A DNA stretch of 64,000 bases from Talaromyces rugulosus (Eukaryota > Ascomycota > Eurotiomycetes > Eurotiales > Trichocomaceae). The stretch spans positions 4,030,001-4,094,000 of the forward strand of contig NC_049563.1 of NCBI RefSeq assembly GCF_013368755.1, read 5' to 3'. This document shows positions 34,516 to 46,319 of this stretch, in pieces (the first letter of the stretch is position 1; each line of letters opens with the position of its first letter). The translations under genes and the position numbers were made by a program. Below the pieces are notes generated by a model. It did no database searches. It had not been told where the DNA came from and saw only the letters and a list, made by a program, of their open reading frames with translations.

Positions 34516-37142
34516 GGCGAGTCACAGAGGGCAGCGAAAGAGGAGAAGGCATGCGAGTCGGATCACGCGAAGGAGGTGGAGGGATATGCGGACCAGGCAA
34601 GCAGGGTCAAGAGGAGGTATGGCCGTCCGCACCAGACAGTATGACAGAGATTCGGGGGGGGGTGCGCCGACGGCCAAAATGGGCAGTGTGTTTTCGTTCA
34701 GTAAGACGGTAGAGGACGAATGAACGCTGGCCACATTCTGCGATGGGATAGTGGAACCTCTTTTTAGCCGTTGTGCGTGGGATTAATTTTTTTCTTTCTT
34801 TTTTTTGCTGACGTTGGGGGTTGGTCTGTAGGGCTGGTCGTGGATCGGTGTGGTTTGCAGAAATTCTCACGGCAACCTAATCAGGGCCAGGCACGTCACC
34901 AGGTCAGTTGCATTGAGTAAGGCATCAATCGAGGCGTGAAGAGGAAAAGAGACGCCTGGGCTGCGGCTGCGTTGGTTTGCTGCAGATCTGGGATTCGCGG
35001 TTGTGATACGACCGAGATGCTGCAGGCTAAGGCAATTGGCGTGCAGCTTGCTGGCGTGTAGGGCAGACAGGCAGGCAACCAGGCAGACAAGACAGGCGCA
35101 AGAATAGTCGGCAACGAGTAATATAAAGGCGACGGAGAGGGACGCGTGCGTTGTTTGACGATCAGGAGAGTGACAGGCGAGGAGATGGTTGGGGGAAGAA
35201 GAAGGAGAAGAAGAGCAGGAACCCGTTCACTGTCCGGCAGTCGAGACCCGTGGAGTGGATTTTTGGGGAAGTGTGCGGAAGGCGCTGGGCGAGTGGATCC
35301 GGCCGGGCGGTGTGTGACAGCAAATCACCGCGCCACTCAGTTTGTTCGCTGGCAGAGCAGGGCGGATTAGCAGCAAACGGCGATGGGCGACGGAGTGATG
35401 CGCGGAGCGTTGGGCATTGGGTCTCAACAGGAACGGCCAGAGAGAGAGTGAGAGAGAAAACGAGAGGCCGAGGTCTGGCCATGCATCGGGGAAAATAAAC
35501 GCCAATAACAGCGCCCCACGTCAAACCGCCCGCTGACTAAGGTCCAACGGTGTGACTAGTTACACAAACAAAAAAAAACAACGCCAAATTTGCCTAACAA
35601 TGGCGGGCGCCGCTTATGGTCATGAGTAATGCTAACATAATATTGTTGTGCGCATCCCTTTCTTTCAGGCACGCGGACAGGGAAAATTTCCCCCGAAATG
35701 GGCTGTTCTGGATTTTCGCCGAATCTTTGTTAGGACGTACTGGACAATACGGACTCGGTAATTTACGGACCCGAGAAACCGGCTACGCTGAAGAGAAGCA
35801 CTGCCGGGGCAACCGTCACGCACAGGAAATACCATTACTTACGGACGCGGGAGGCGGCACAGTCCCTCGCATTCCATTCAGGTCAGCCTGTGTTACAGTA
35901 CATTACTTACGAGCCCTTTCCGTGCCACCGAGCCGAGCAGCGATGACCTCATCAATAATTGGCTTTTGTCACCCTGTCATCTCTTTGTGTTGCACTCGCC
36001 GCGACTTGTTTTTGTTTGTTACATAATAATCTTATCATTGATTATTATTGTTGTTATTATTACATTTTGTGATTATTTCCTGTTTTTGAATTTTTTTAAT
36101 ATTTATTTTTCACAGGGATGAATAACCAACACGGATTTACGTCAGATTCCCTAGGCAAGCCTCTGACGAAAGATGTACGACCCGACTAATACGCCTATCG
36201 CCTATCGCCTATCGGTCTATCGGTCTGTCGGCATATAAGACACCCTGTAATACTTGTCATATAATAAACTTATATATTACAGATATTATTTTCATTATTA
36301 TCTAACTAGTAAGAATCCAAACTGAGGGGAAAATAGGGAAATATTCTCAGCCGATTATTATTATTACCAACTTTTTTTGCCCAGTTTCTTGCTGCCTTGT
36401 CTTTTTTTTTTTTTTGACTTCGGAGCCCGCCGATCTGGACCAGGCCTAGCCTTTCCCCCACAGCATACCCGAGTCATAAAGAGTAGTTAACTACTTCATA
36501 GTGACTTAATAATCAAATATATATTGAGGGTAGCAATAATACATGTTCCATTATATAGTCAATGCGTCGGGAAAGAAAAAGTAAGACGGTTGCATTATTG
36601 ACTTTTGTGAGGGGTGTAGTAGAAGAGAGGTAAAATACGAGTAAAACTGTCCGAAAATCTGCCCTGTCCAGAACCAGAAAACCCCCCCCTTGTAGACCTT
36701 CCCCTCCCGTCTTTGTTGTTGTTTGAAAAAAAATAAAATCGTACGGATTCGGAAACCTGTTTCGGCCGCCGAGACGGGCGTTTCAGGAAGACCAAGAGAG
36801 AGACAGAGATATCGAAGAGCCCGATCCGGACTGTTTTGTAGCAGTCATCACCCTAAACTGTCCGAGATTTAGACTCTTTTTTTAGTACTATTCGATTCTA
36901 CTAACCCAGGGCACGCGATATTAGTAAATCGTCAATTACTGTACTATACTAACAAAATCAAATTATCCTCCCCCAGAAATACACATCATTCGTTACATGC
37001 TCGTCGTTCCTCATTAATTCATAATATCTCTCTGAAATACAAGAGTTCGAAAATCAAAGGGAAATAAAGAAAAAAAAGAAGAGGAGAAAATAGCGCAGAA
37101 TACAGTCAACAAAAATACAGACCAAATAATCAGTCAAAGAAA
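34516..37142. other. Long intergenic region, vac7 promoter and spacer
   Basis: No convincing gene in 2.6 kb. The left part, to about 35530, is GC- and purine-rich and probably holds the vac7 promoter and leader. From 35990 to 37140 the sequence is AT-rich. Short direct repeats of 'cgcctatcg' then 'gtctatcg' lie at about 36189–36225, and homopolymer A/T runs are frequent. The open frame at 35616–36026 (136 codons) has no family features and looks like chance. Confidence 0.5.
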
Positions 37143-39801
37143 TCACCAGGCTTTACTCGTCGAACGTAAATGAGACTTGTCGTTCATGAAAGCGCTCTTC
37201 AAGAACTGATCCATAGTATCAGCAAGAGGATCATCGTCTTTCTCGGGAAGCTTCCGTCCTTGTGCATCGAACCGATCAGGCAAGTCAATCGTCGATTCCG
37301 AGTCCGAGTCTCGCGGAATATCAGCAGGCGGTCGTTCTGGTTTGTGATTGCGAGTAGAAGAAGTATTGTTCATATCCGTGGTGTTGTTATGAGTGTGTGC
37401 GTGTGGAACTGAAGAACGCCGGGATCGATGGCGATGAGAATGTTGATTGCGGTCCCGTCCATCAATTGTCGAGTCACTGTCGTCCGTCTCATATCCCCTT
37501 TCGGCAGCATAGTCTCTGCTCGCCTGCGGCTCCGCATTCGACCTTTCCTCTCCGTTAAAATTAAAAGAAACTGACTTGGATTGTTGTTGCGGCGCAGGCT
37601 GGCTAACAGAGCGATGCCTCGAGTGTCCCAAAGGCTCATCTAGCGTAGAATGCTGTCCCATTAAACCTGGAAACTTTGGTCAGCAAAATGTCAAGTCAAC
37701 ATAAATGCGTAATCAAAACACATCGAACCCACCATCTGGTCTGTGATGCGCGTCAAGAAAAGGGACACTCACGTTTTCATCAGCCCGGCGCGGCTGCGGA
37801 GCGTACGGTTCGCTGGTAGGAGGCGGCCCTGGAGGGGGAGGATAGCCTTGTGGCTGGGGACCCGGTGCTGCTCCAGGATGTGGTGCATATTCCGCTGGTG
37901 GGTATGGCAAGTTTCCCGGGTTGGACGTTACCCCTGGGGGTGGTGGGAAACTATTTGTGTATGGGTAATAGTTGTCACCTCCAGGTGCTGGTCCTGCCGG
38001 GGGAGGAGATGGCATGTAGGGAGCCGGGTCATATGGTTCTTCATAAGAGTCATGATCTCTGCCACTATCATGTCCTATACAAATTGTCAGCCACCCTTTT
38101 CTTTCGCTTGTATTAAATATCACGTTGACTTACGGCTTCGTCTCCGATGCTCCTTGTCCTTGCGATCCTTCTTTCCAGAGAACTTGTTTGCCGCATAGCC
38201 CAAGCCAGCGGCTGCCAAACCAGCTTCTGCAAAATCGCGGATACGACTGCCACTTCGCTCTCTTTCACGATGACGACGATGTCGCCGACGATGGCTTCGG
38301 TCCGAGTCAGACTCAGAAGGGCTATACCCCCGACTTTGGCTACGGTGATTGTGCGAGTCCCCAGCACCGGCCGGGACAACTGCATCGGGATAGTAACCTT
38401 GTGCGCTGGCTGGACGGCCATAGTAATCTGCTGCTGGGATGTTGCCATAAAGAGGATCCTGGCCATACTCGATGAGACCGTTGGACTCTTTTCCAGGGTC
38501 CGGGAAGTTGGCACTTCTGCTGCGGCTTACTGAGCGGGAACGCGCTCGCCCTGTTGCTTCTCCTTCTTTCTTGGCTTTTCTGTTTTCGTAGAGACCGGCA
38601 ACAGCGGCGCTTCCCAAACCAGCAGCAACAATTGGCAAACCCTGTCTGATCCGGCTTCTTGACCTGCTTTCTCCCTTGCGTGAGCGTGATCGACTGCGGA
38701 TTTTTTCGACTATGCCCGCTGCAGCCGCACCTGCGAGACCTGCGGCTGCTATGTGTTGGTTGCGGTTCTTTGAAGGGGCACGCGCATCGTCGCCGCGAGA
38801 GGGCGAGTCACGACGATGGCGCGAGCGACTTCGTCTACCTTTGTTGCTCTGCGACTTCTTCCGAGCCACAGCGACAGCACCAGCAAGTGCTGCAGCGCCC
38901 AAGCCAATACCTGCCAATGTCTTGGCCCTCGAATGTGACGACGACCGGCTGCGGCTGCGGTGCCTAGATCGGTGGCGACGATGGTGAGTATGCCGCGAGC
39001 TCCTATCATCCTCCACGGATGAAGAGCGGCGTCGGCTCTTACTGCGATAGTGGTCGATAGCGTTAGCTGCAACGGCACCTAGTGCTGCGGCACCCACATC
39101 CTGGCCAACTCGACCAGCTGGACCTGAAACTTGGCGACCCTGACTCTTGCTGCGATGGCGCAAGAGCTCCATTGCACCTGCTCCCAGAACGGCACCCTCG
39201 GCAAGGTGACGCTTGTGATGGTGAGGCTCGTCGTCGTATTCGCGAGTTTCTTTGCGTATGTAAACCATGCTGTCGTCGCTGCTATAATCGCGGTCACGGT
39301 CGCGGTCACGGTGTCTCCGGGTGCTGGCCTGTGAGACGGAATCATGAGGGCTGATCTCGCGTCTTAGGCGCTCACGGTCGTCGTCGTACTCGCGAACACG
39401 TCTTTGATAGTAGTACTCTACATCACGAGGATCCCGGTCGGTCTCGGATCGGTGAACTACCTGATAGTCAGGCTCATGGATTGACCGGGCTAGCGGGATA
39501 TCAGCGCCCACTCAATGCCACTCTTGAACTGGATATGTCACTTACGTTCGTAGTCACGTTCTGTGCGGTATTCGCGCCGCACTTCATAGTCAGACTCGTG
39601 CGGCTCGGTTCTGCGCCGAATCACAAGTTCCCGATCACCAGTGCCCGAGTCATCGCGGCGGAAAAAGTCTCGTTCGCGCTCGCGGTCTCGGCTGTCTTCG
39701 GAAGAAACGACGTAGCGTTTTACAGTATAACCACGATGGTCAGATGGCCGTGAAGAATAGTCATCCCACTCACGCTCTCTTTCTCTGTAGGCATAAGACA
39801 T
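37143..39801 (-). CDS. DUF3824-type RS-rich repeat protein
   Basis: A fungal protein of unknown function, 825 residues. Exons are 39801–39546, 39489–38134, 38074–37733 and 37666–37143, with introns of 56–66 nt that all keep frame. The N terminus is Arg/Glu/Asp-rich (REREREWDDYSSRPSDH). The centre holds six Gly/Ala-rich hydrophobic units, for example HLAEGAVLGAGAMELLRHRS, LAGIGLGAAALAGAVAVARK, HIAAAGLAGAAAAGIVEKIR and FAEAGLAAAGLGYAANKF, each separated by Arg-Ser-rich linkers. This is the pattern of Pfam DUF3824. A Pro/Tyr/Gly-rich segment (YPPPPGPPPTSEPYAPQP) and an acidic tail follow. There is no catalytic motif. The hydrophobic units could be amphipathic membrane- or protein-binding hairpins (inference). 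See the separate note on similarity with leashin. Confidence 0.8.
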
Positions 39802-41440
39802 GATGGGGATACGTTTGGCTCACAGCCAAACAGGAAGTGGAGAAGTTATTGCACCAGCCAAGGCTGAAGCCTGATGTGGTTGCAGTCTTCTTGTTGTGGC
39901 TGCGTGTGTTCTCTTCTGCAAGTGACAGGTAGCAAAGCAGAGGACAGAAGAGAATAGTGATGAGATATATGATGGGTTCAAAGAGAAAAGAAGAAAAATA
40001 TCGGTAGATGGAGGGGCAAACACAGATGCCTGGGCTGAGAGAAAGTGGGCCGCGTGAAGGCGGGGTTGGTCCGATGGGCTGCCAAACAGGGGCCGAATCC
40101 ACTCGCCTGAGCGAAAGATGCAGAGCTTTCTAGAACAAGTGGACCGAGGAAGATGATTGATAATAACAATAATACGTCGTCACTGCAGGGAAAGAGAAAT
40201 CAGGATTCGGGAACCAGCGGATATCGCGATGGCGAAGCAAAAAAAAAAAGGAGATGGGCTGCTGAGGAAGGCGCAAAGGACTGAGAAAACACGTGAGATC
40301 ACGGGAGCCTCTAATCAGACAGTAGTGGTGGCCCGATGACGTCGAGGGCGACTGATTTGCGAACTAAGCCCAAGCGAGAGCCAAGACTTTTGTACTCTTG
40401 CCCGTTTCTCTTCTTTCTTCTTTTCACAAGTTGATATTGACAACACGGCACCCGAATGCTGTTGTGTCTATTCACTTGTCGACCTCCTCGCGGCCTGCGA
40501 TCCCTTAAGTACCATCAATGCATGCAGTCGCTAGACGCCACGCGGAATCGTGCATGTCCCAGTCGAAATGCTTCGGGCGAATGCGCCTGGCGAATACGAC
40601 TCAGCCTCAGCCCTTCTGGGACCGAATTGATGCAGCCATCGCCACGCCCAATCAGACACCAATCATAGTCACGTAGCGTACTCGGCGCCTCACCGACTAG
40701 GGGTCGCAATATCGAAGCCTATCTTGCTAGGTAGCGTGTCGGAGAGGGCCCCGAAGAACGGTGTATTCGAAATGTCTCCTCTGCTGCTCGGCTCCTTCAG
40801 CCCACTTCCGAATAATTGGGTTCGCCCCATCGTGCCTTTTTCCCAGGACAAGGCGGACTTGACAGGCGGTCAGACTTTGTCGTAGACCGTGTGTAAGCGG
40901 ACGAATCTTCCTGTATGATATAACGTCGGATTTGGCTTTGGTGGAATGCCAGGCCTCACCCATGGAATGGAGCCGCACCCCCGCACGGAGTTGGCCGCTC
41001 TCTACCATGGATCACTGATGCCCGTATTCACTGCATAATAATAATACTACGATACCTAATGAGTCACAGCAGTTGCGAAAATACGATACGGGCGAATAGT
41101 TTTAGTCACCACAAGAGACACGAGGAGCCTGCGATTCTTGAGCAATGATATGGTCATTACTATTGGCTCAGACGTTATGTTACCGTTTCTCCACCTTTAA
41201 CATAGGCATTACTAACACGATAACAGCCTTAAATATACTACGTACATTTATAGACATGAATAATATAGATATCTATCATGAGATTAAAGTTCCTCGTACA
41301 AGATAAGGTTTTAGACGGTATTAAAGGGTTTATTGGTGACAATTTTATCATAAAAGAACTTATATTCAACAACAACGCTACTTCAAAGTTACACCTATAT
41401 CAGAAGGTCAAAGTCATAACAAAAGTAATAACTATGCAGG
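39802..41440. other. Intergenic region upstream of DUF3824 gene
   Basis: No gene found. The left 500 bases are the promoter side of the DUF3824 gene and its likely leader. The rest has moderate GC with no frame longer than about 110 codons and no recognisable motif, then turns AT-rich after 41150 with some direct runs such as 'aataatac'. Confidence 0.5.
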
Positions 41441-41449
41441 ATGCCCAGG

Positions 41450-41985
41450 CAGAAAGTTCGTTTGGAGTTAAATAGGCCAGCGATATCTCTTGTTATACTT
41501 CTGAAGAGACTCCCTTTGCGATCCTTCAATGTAATGCCTGACCGCCCTTGGATTGCGCTTACACCAAGCCTATCGTTCCTCCGGACTCAGTTTCTTGTTG
41601 TCTGTCATGCCCCAGTGCTCTTTGCACCAACACTGTCGTTCTAGCCATAGGGACTAAACCAGGCCGTCAGCTTGAGATCCGAACATGGGTTTTGCTTTGA
41701 CCCTGGATCCATGAAAAAAAGCCACAGCAAATCGCGGTTCATCATACCTACTACCCCTTCGAGTAGATCATAGACTTTTCCCATAGTGAACTCGTTTTTA
41801 AATTTTATTATGCCGTATGGGTCCCGTCGGATCTTGACACCAGGTTCCTTGTAACAAACCAATGTTGTTTCTTTCGGTGCAAGTAATTGCTGGGAGTACA
41901 TCCTGCGCCATGACGCCTCCGGCCTGGTGAATACGTCTGGATCATCCCTCACCATGGGAACGTATCCGACACATGCTTTCATCGT
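41450..41985 (-). pseudogene. Degraded F-box-associated-like protein remnant
   Basis: Reading the minus strand from 41982 gives a 113-codon frame with VFTRPEASWRRMYSQQL. That resembles a multicopy Eurotiales family often annotated with F-box proteins (phrase RPxASWRKM). It ends at a TAG at about 41641. Beyond it, in another frame, a coherent segment KEHWGMTDNKKLSPEER then AWCKRNPRAVRHYIEGS is interrupted by a second TAG at about 41548. The start is also unclear. This looks like a decayed member of a repeated family, possibly with C-to-T (RIP-like) stops, although only two stops are available to judge from. Confidence 0.5.
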
Positions 41986-42018
41986 TTGCTGAAGGAGAAA
42001 ATTATAGGCTGAATCTGA

Positions 42019-42279
42019 TTACCCCTTGGAACTAGAAGGCCTCGATTCTAGTTTCCGACGGTGCTGAAGTGCCACATAGGTATTATCCCAAATCTGGGCG
42101 TCTGATTTCGATTCCATAACAGCTTCCAGTGCTGGAATCAGCGGGCCAACTCTGAAAATACTACGATCCAATCGGTGGTATAAGAGAGCAAGTTGTCCCC
42201 TCAGTTTACCTACGCTGGTTCGCGAAGGAAGCAGACGAGCTGCTGGTGTGGCCTGGAGCGTCAAAATTAGATCAAACAT
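42019..42279 (-). CDS. Short protein resembling N terminus of fungal kinase-associated family
   Basis: An 86-residue frame beginning MFDLILTLQATPAARLLPS, then SVGKLRGQLALLYHRLDR and PLIPALEAVMESKSDAQIWD. This resembles the N-terminal helical part of a highly duplicated Eurotiales family found near or fused to FunK1/Sgk2-type kinases. No kinase domain follows. A stop occurs at once, and the next minus-strand frame belongs to a different family. A possible donor (GGTAATC) lies at the end of the frame, but no acceptor nearby gives a continuing frame. It is probably a truncated copy; whether it is expressed is unknown. Confidence 0.4.
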   Translation of the reverse strand: MFDLILTLQATPAARLLPSRTSVGKLRGQLALLYHRLDRSIFRVGPLIPALEAVMESKSDAQIWDNTYVALQHRRKLESRPSSSKG

Positions 42280-43670
42280 AGGATTCTTAAAGTCTAGTTT
42301 GTTTCATTGTTAGCACGCTTCAAAAAATTCGTATGAAACGAGTGAATACCTTTTGTTTCTCTGAGAAAAAAAAATTAGGGATGTCTACTATGATAGTGTC
42401 CCAGAATGTCTGGTATCGACGGCGAAAACTAAAGAGGGCCGGCCCAATCGGGCACCCGTCGGAGATCGCTATCTCGATAGTGGAGAGCATTGTGATCAAT
42501 GAACGGAATAACTAACTTGGAGAAGTTTGAGAATTTGGTTGATCATGCAACAGTGAGGAGGGATTAAGGGGCTCTTAAAAATGTCTGAGAAATATATATA
42601 TATATATTTGGCTAGAGACAACAGAGGATAGGAGTACCAAAGGGTGAAAACAAAACAAAGAAATTTTAAGACATCTATAAAAAGACATTTTACGAGTTTT
42701 AGCATGACCATAGTAGGATATGTAGAATTTGTTAATATTTGTTAACAAATAAAAGGATTTAACTTGCGCAGAGCTTCAAAATATTGACCAGTTTAGTTTG
42801 AGATCGGTATGAAGGTTAGCTTGATAACTCCACTTTTTTTGTTTGCTTCTCCGTTACTGGCGCTTTCCACGGGGTAGGCATGTCGAAATAGTTTTCTTTT
42901 GGTAAAAAAATATCTCGAAATAAAATACGGTGACAAACAGTATTAGATATAAAGACACACCAACCCGTCAATGGCTTCAATGTTTTTGGTTGGTGGTTCG
43001 CATATTGAGAAAGCGGTACCTGGTGCTTTGACGGGAACCATTGTAATCAATTGATGTATGCATCTTCCCTACACATGTAGAGTATTCACATCAATTAATA
43101 CTATTGGTTAGCATTGAACTGGTGGCAAGCTGTAACACTTATACGGACCAGATGCAGTCTTGACCGAGTTATATTTCTCCCATCTACACATGCATTTAAG
43201 GTTAAACACAGGACTTATATGCAGTTTGCCTGAGGCAATGGCAATGGAAATCCATTGATATGTTACCAGTCTATGCACGAGAGCCGAATGAACAAGAATC
43301 TGTAAAGAGAAAAAACACAATTCGAACCAAGCAGAATGGCGTAGATGGGCTACGTGTCTAACTACGGCGACATCATACCCAGTCAATGTTTTTGGATCAT
43401 ATCAACATTTGAAGAGAGTAGGTGTGGTCAAGTTTCGGAATTTATTTTTTATGTATCAATTCCTTCCTCTCTGCCTCCGCCTTGTTCTTTTTGCAAGGTC
43501 AAAGTCGAGGAATACATGTGTTTTGTTTCATCGTGCCATAACGTAAAATGCATGACGAAAATAAGCATAACACCCCCAAGCCAAGACGTGACATAAGAAA
43601 TATATCTTGTAATCGGGAAAACGAAACACCAACACCCTCTTTTGCTTCCTGCGTTCCTAAAATTGAGCGT
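42280..43670. other. AT-rich gene-poor spacer
   Basis: No gene seen. Contains an (AT)n run at about 42594–42608 and a 'ttgttaatatttgttaaca' near-palindrome at about 42730–42747. The right end is the 3' flank of the eL42 gene. Confidence 0.5.
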
Positions 43671-44573
43671 TTAGAACACAAGAGCAGCACCCTTGGTCTT
43701 CTTGTCACCACTGTAGAGATAAACCCGTTAGCGACACAGTCATCTTTCAACAAAACCTCAGAGTCAACGTACCCAAGTTCGAAGTGCTTGCATCGCTTCA
43801 GAGCCAGCTGGGCCTTGGTCTTGCACTGGGTGCACTCAAGACGAAGCACAACCTTCTTGGTCGTCTTGGCCTTCTTGTGGAAGACAGGCTTTGTCTGACC
43901 ACCGTAACCGCTTTGCTTTCGGTCGTAACGACGCTTACCCTGGGCGAAGAGGGAAGCCTATAACATAATCAATATCCTGTCCAACGAAGAAAGCACAGTA
44001 AGCGGTGTCTCTGACCTTGCCAGCCTTGTACTGGGTGACCTTGTGCTGGGTGTGCTTCTTGCACTCCTTGCCTTTGCAATACGTCCGGCGGGTTTTGGGA
44101 ACGTTGACCTGAAGAATGGATAGAACCGTCAGCAATTGCGCTGTAATTTGTTGCCACTAAAATAACGAGCCACCCCAAATCATCACGAAATTGACGGATC
44201 ATTGAGAAAAATTAGTCGCGTAATTTCATGATCATCCAAATGCCGAAACTATCGGAAAACACCAAATCCCCGACGAAAAAAAGTAGTGTTGTGCGGAACT
44301 GTAACGGAGAGCTTGACGTCGGTCTGAAATTCGCCCACAATGAAACCCCCAAAAATTCTAATGCGCCAAAATACGTCTGGATGAAGCTTGGACTTGAGAC
44401 ACTCAGGCTGGGTTCGCTTTCCGTCGTCATCAAGTCAAGTTGATGTTGCTGCAATATTTTCGAGCCCTCGAATTGGTGTCGCAAGTCGCAGGTCGCAGTT
44501 CGCACATCGCGGTTTCCTCCTCCATCAAACAAAACAATATAAAACATTCAAAAGGAACAGTGTTTCTTACCAT
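43671..44573 (-). CDS. rpl42: 60S ribosomal protein eL42 (L44/L36a)
   Basis: A component of the large ribosomal subunit near the E site. Exons are 44573–44571 (the ATG alone), 44108–44016, 43957–43773 and 43710–43671, giving 106 residues, the normal length. The sequence begins [20 protein letters not shown] and ends [13 protein letters not shown]. Zinc-binding cysteine pairs are at CKGKEC and CTQC. Residue 56 is proline (QTKPVF), the form linked in yeasts to cycloheximide sensitivity; glutamine at this place gives resistance. The first intron is 462 nt, much longer than the others here, which is common for ribosomal-protein genes. The start codon sits by itself in a 3-base coding exon, so annotation by ORF length would miss it. 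Confidence 0.96.
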
Positions 44574-44893
44574 TTTGACGGTATTTGCCGGGGTACAACT
44601 TCGTGCTGGTCGTGGAGGTTGTCGACTTGGTCGTGAGGTGGTTAGAGGCGATAATTGTGTGTCTTCGGAGGGGGCTTATGCCCTACCCGAAAACGAGCTA
44701 GCCTCGATCAGGTGAACCCAGCGTCACGTGATAGTCCTCGCCAAGACTTTCCCGTCCGGCGATATCATTGGTCCTCATTATTCCATATCGGTGATGATTC
44801 ATAATTACTCGAAAAGACTACATTGGTCATGCTATTTCTAGTCTATCTATTACGGGGAATATCAATAATATCCTCTACAACCATGAACTGACT
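44574..44893. promoter_or_regulatory. eL42 promoter region
   Basis: 320 bases between the eL42 start and the end of the 2H-phosphoesterase gene. It contains the eL42 leader and promoter; no other gene is seen. Confidence 0.5.
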
Positions 44894-45986
44894 TCAATCA
44901 TGGCCTTTGCCGATCAGGACCGTCTCTCCGCCGCCATACCATAACCGCCCCCTTCGAAAGTCCAATCCCTTTTCTTGTCCTACAGTCCATTCGCCACCAG
45001 TTGGGATACCGGAGGCCGAGGGCCAGTACTGGGCCTCTAGTCTGGCATTGATGCCTTCGATTGTGTCGATCACTCGCTTCACCTTGTCGTTGTCAAATGT
45101 TCCGGCTCCATCCTGAAATCCGTTTTGGTTAATAAAGCGCCCTAGTGTGAGATGTGCTGATGGCACTGCATATCTCGAGGCTGGCGTCACTCCAGCAGCT
45201 TTTGCTTGGTCAAAGACATCTCGGCGGAGATGCTGATAGGTGAATTTGTCGTCTCCTGCCGTGTTGCCTTCGCCTTCTCCCGCGGCGGGCACAAAGCTGA
45301 GGGCTATGGCGGCCGCGTCGTAGCTCACCATCGGCTTGATGAGACGGGGTCGATATTGAAGCGTGAGGTTGGCAATCCTTTCTGCTGCCCCATCTTTAAG
45401 CAATGCCGAGACTAGCTTGTTCATCTCGGGCTCGGTGGTGGAGTGCACCAGTTCTAGCACAGTGATATGCAGGTTCTCTTGCGGCATGAACCACATGTCT
45501 GCGGTGTATATATATGAGTGCTCTTATTCGTAGTAGATCAGCCTCCCTAACTTAGTACTTACCTGGAGCAATCTCTCGTATCTCTTGCTGGATGTCATAG
45601 ATCATCTTCCGGATATGGCCAGGTGGCCGGCCCCAGAACACAAGACAGAATCTCTCGTCAATAAACGCGGGATCTTTATTTGGGCCATCCAATTTTGCGA
45701 GGATTGGATCCAGAGTCCAACCGGCAAAGCTTTGATCCAGGATCTTGGTCTTTTGGTTTCCATTTCTGGTGGTGCGGTGCGTTGAGTACCGTTCCTGGAT
45801 TTGAAGCTACAAGCAGAGAAAAATTGCACCCTATTCTTTAGCCATGAGCTTGTAATATTCGTTGAGGTTATAAGGAAAACAGACTGGATCGTTGTTTGCT
45901 GCTTCTATCAAAGGCTGGTGGGGGTTATCGCTATCTGACACAGGCGTGGCTGCTCCTGACAAATCCTCAAAAACCACGGCTGCCAT
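44894..45986 (-). CDS. 2H phosphoesterase-like protein
   Basis: A member of the 2H superfamily (RNA ligase / cyclic phosphodiesterase fold). Exons are 45986–45885, 45806–45563 and 45498–44894, giving 316 residues. Both H-x-T signatures are present: LHITVLEL and, about 115 residues later, AHLTLGRF; these supply the paired catalytic histidines. Upstream, RYSTHRTTRN and LVFWGRPPG are typical of the fungal subfamily. The substrate is not known: 2H enzymes hydrolyse 2',3'-cyclic phosphates or related bonds, but the fungal group is uncharacterised as far as I recall. The first two exons read only when a 78-nt intron is removed. The gene is divergent from rub1 and shares a 333-bp promoter. Confidence 0.85.
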
Positions 45987-46319
45987 GGATGGTGGACGGC
46001 TGTTCTTCCTAGTATCACGGAAAAAGTAATTGGGTCGGTGGAAAAAAAAAAAAAAAAAAAAAAACAAGAACGCAACAAATATTTTTTATTAATTGTGACG
46101 CGCAAACAAACAAGGTGACGGCAGTACGTAGTGGTAGGCAGCCAACAGACCCCACCCTCCGTTCCGCCTTGCCTGCTAGAGCATTCAAACGGAACCATTC
46201 AACTACTCCACTGTTCTCACTGCCACTGCCACTGCTTCTCCGACCCATATCACTTACTGTTCCTCAGAAGCTCTTGCAAAACATCCAAGTCGGATCTCAA
46301 ACTTCTGCACACCGCCACT
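45987..46319. promoter_or_regulatory. Bidirectional promoter with a 23-base A run
   Basis: A 333-bp space between the divergent 2H-phosphoesterase and rub1 genes. It holds an uninterrupted run of 23 A (plus strand, 46042–46064), a poly(dA:dT) tract of the kind that excludes nucleosomes in fungal promoters. This lies about 56–78 bases upstream of the 2H gene ATG. Confidence 0.65.

Noticed and set aside
35146..35498. Overlapping open frames on both strands upstream of vac7
   Set aside because: GC-rich promoter or leader sequence with no recognisable protein; the frames overlap each other on opposite strands.
40727..41008. 93-codon minus-strand frame
   Set aside because: No start context, no family feature, no splice continuation.
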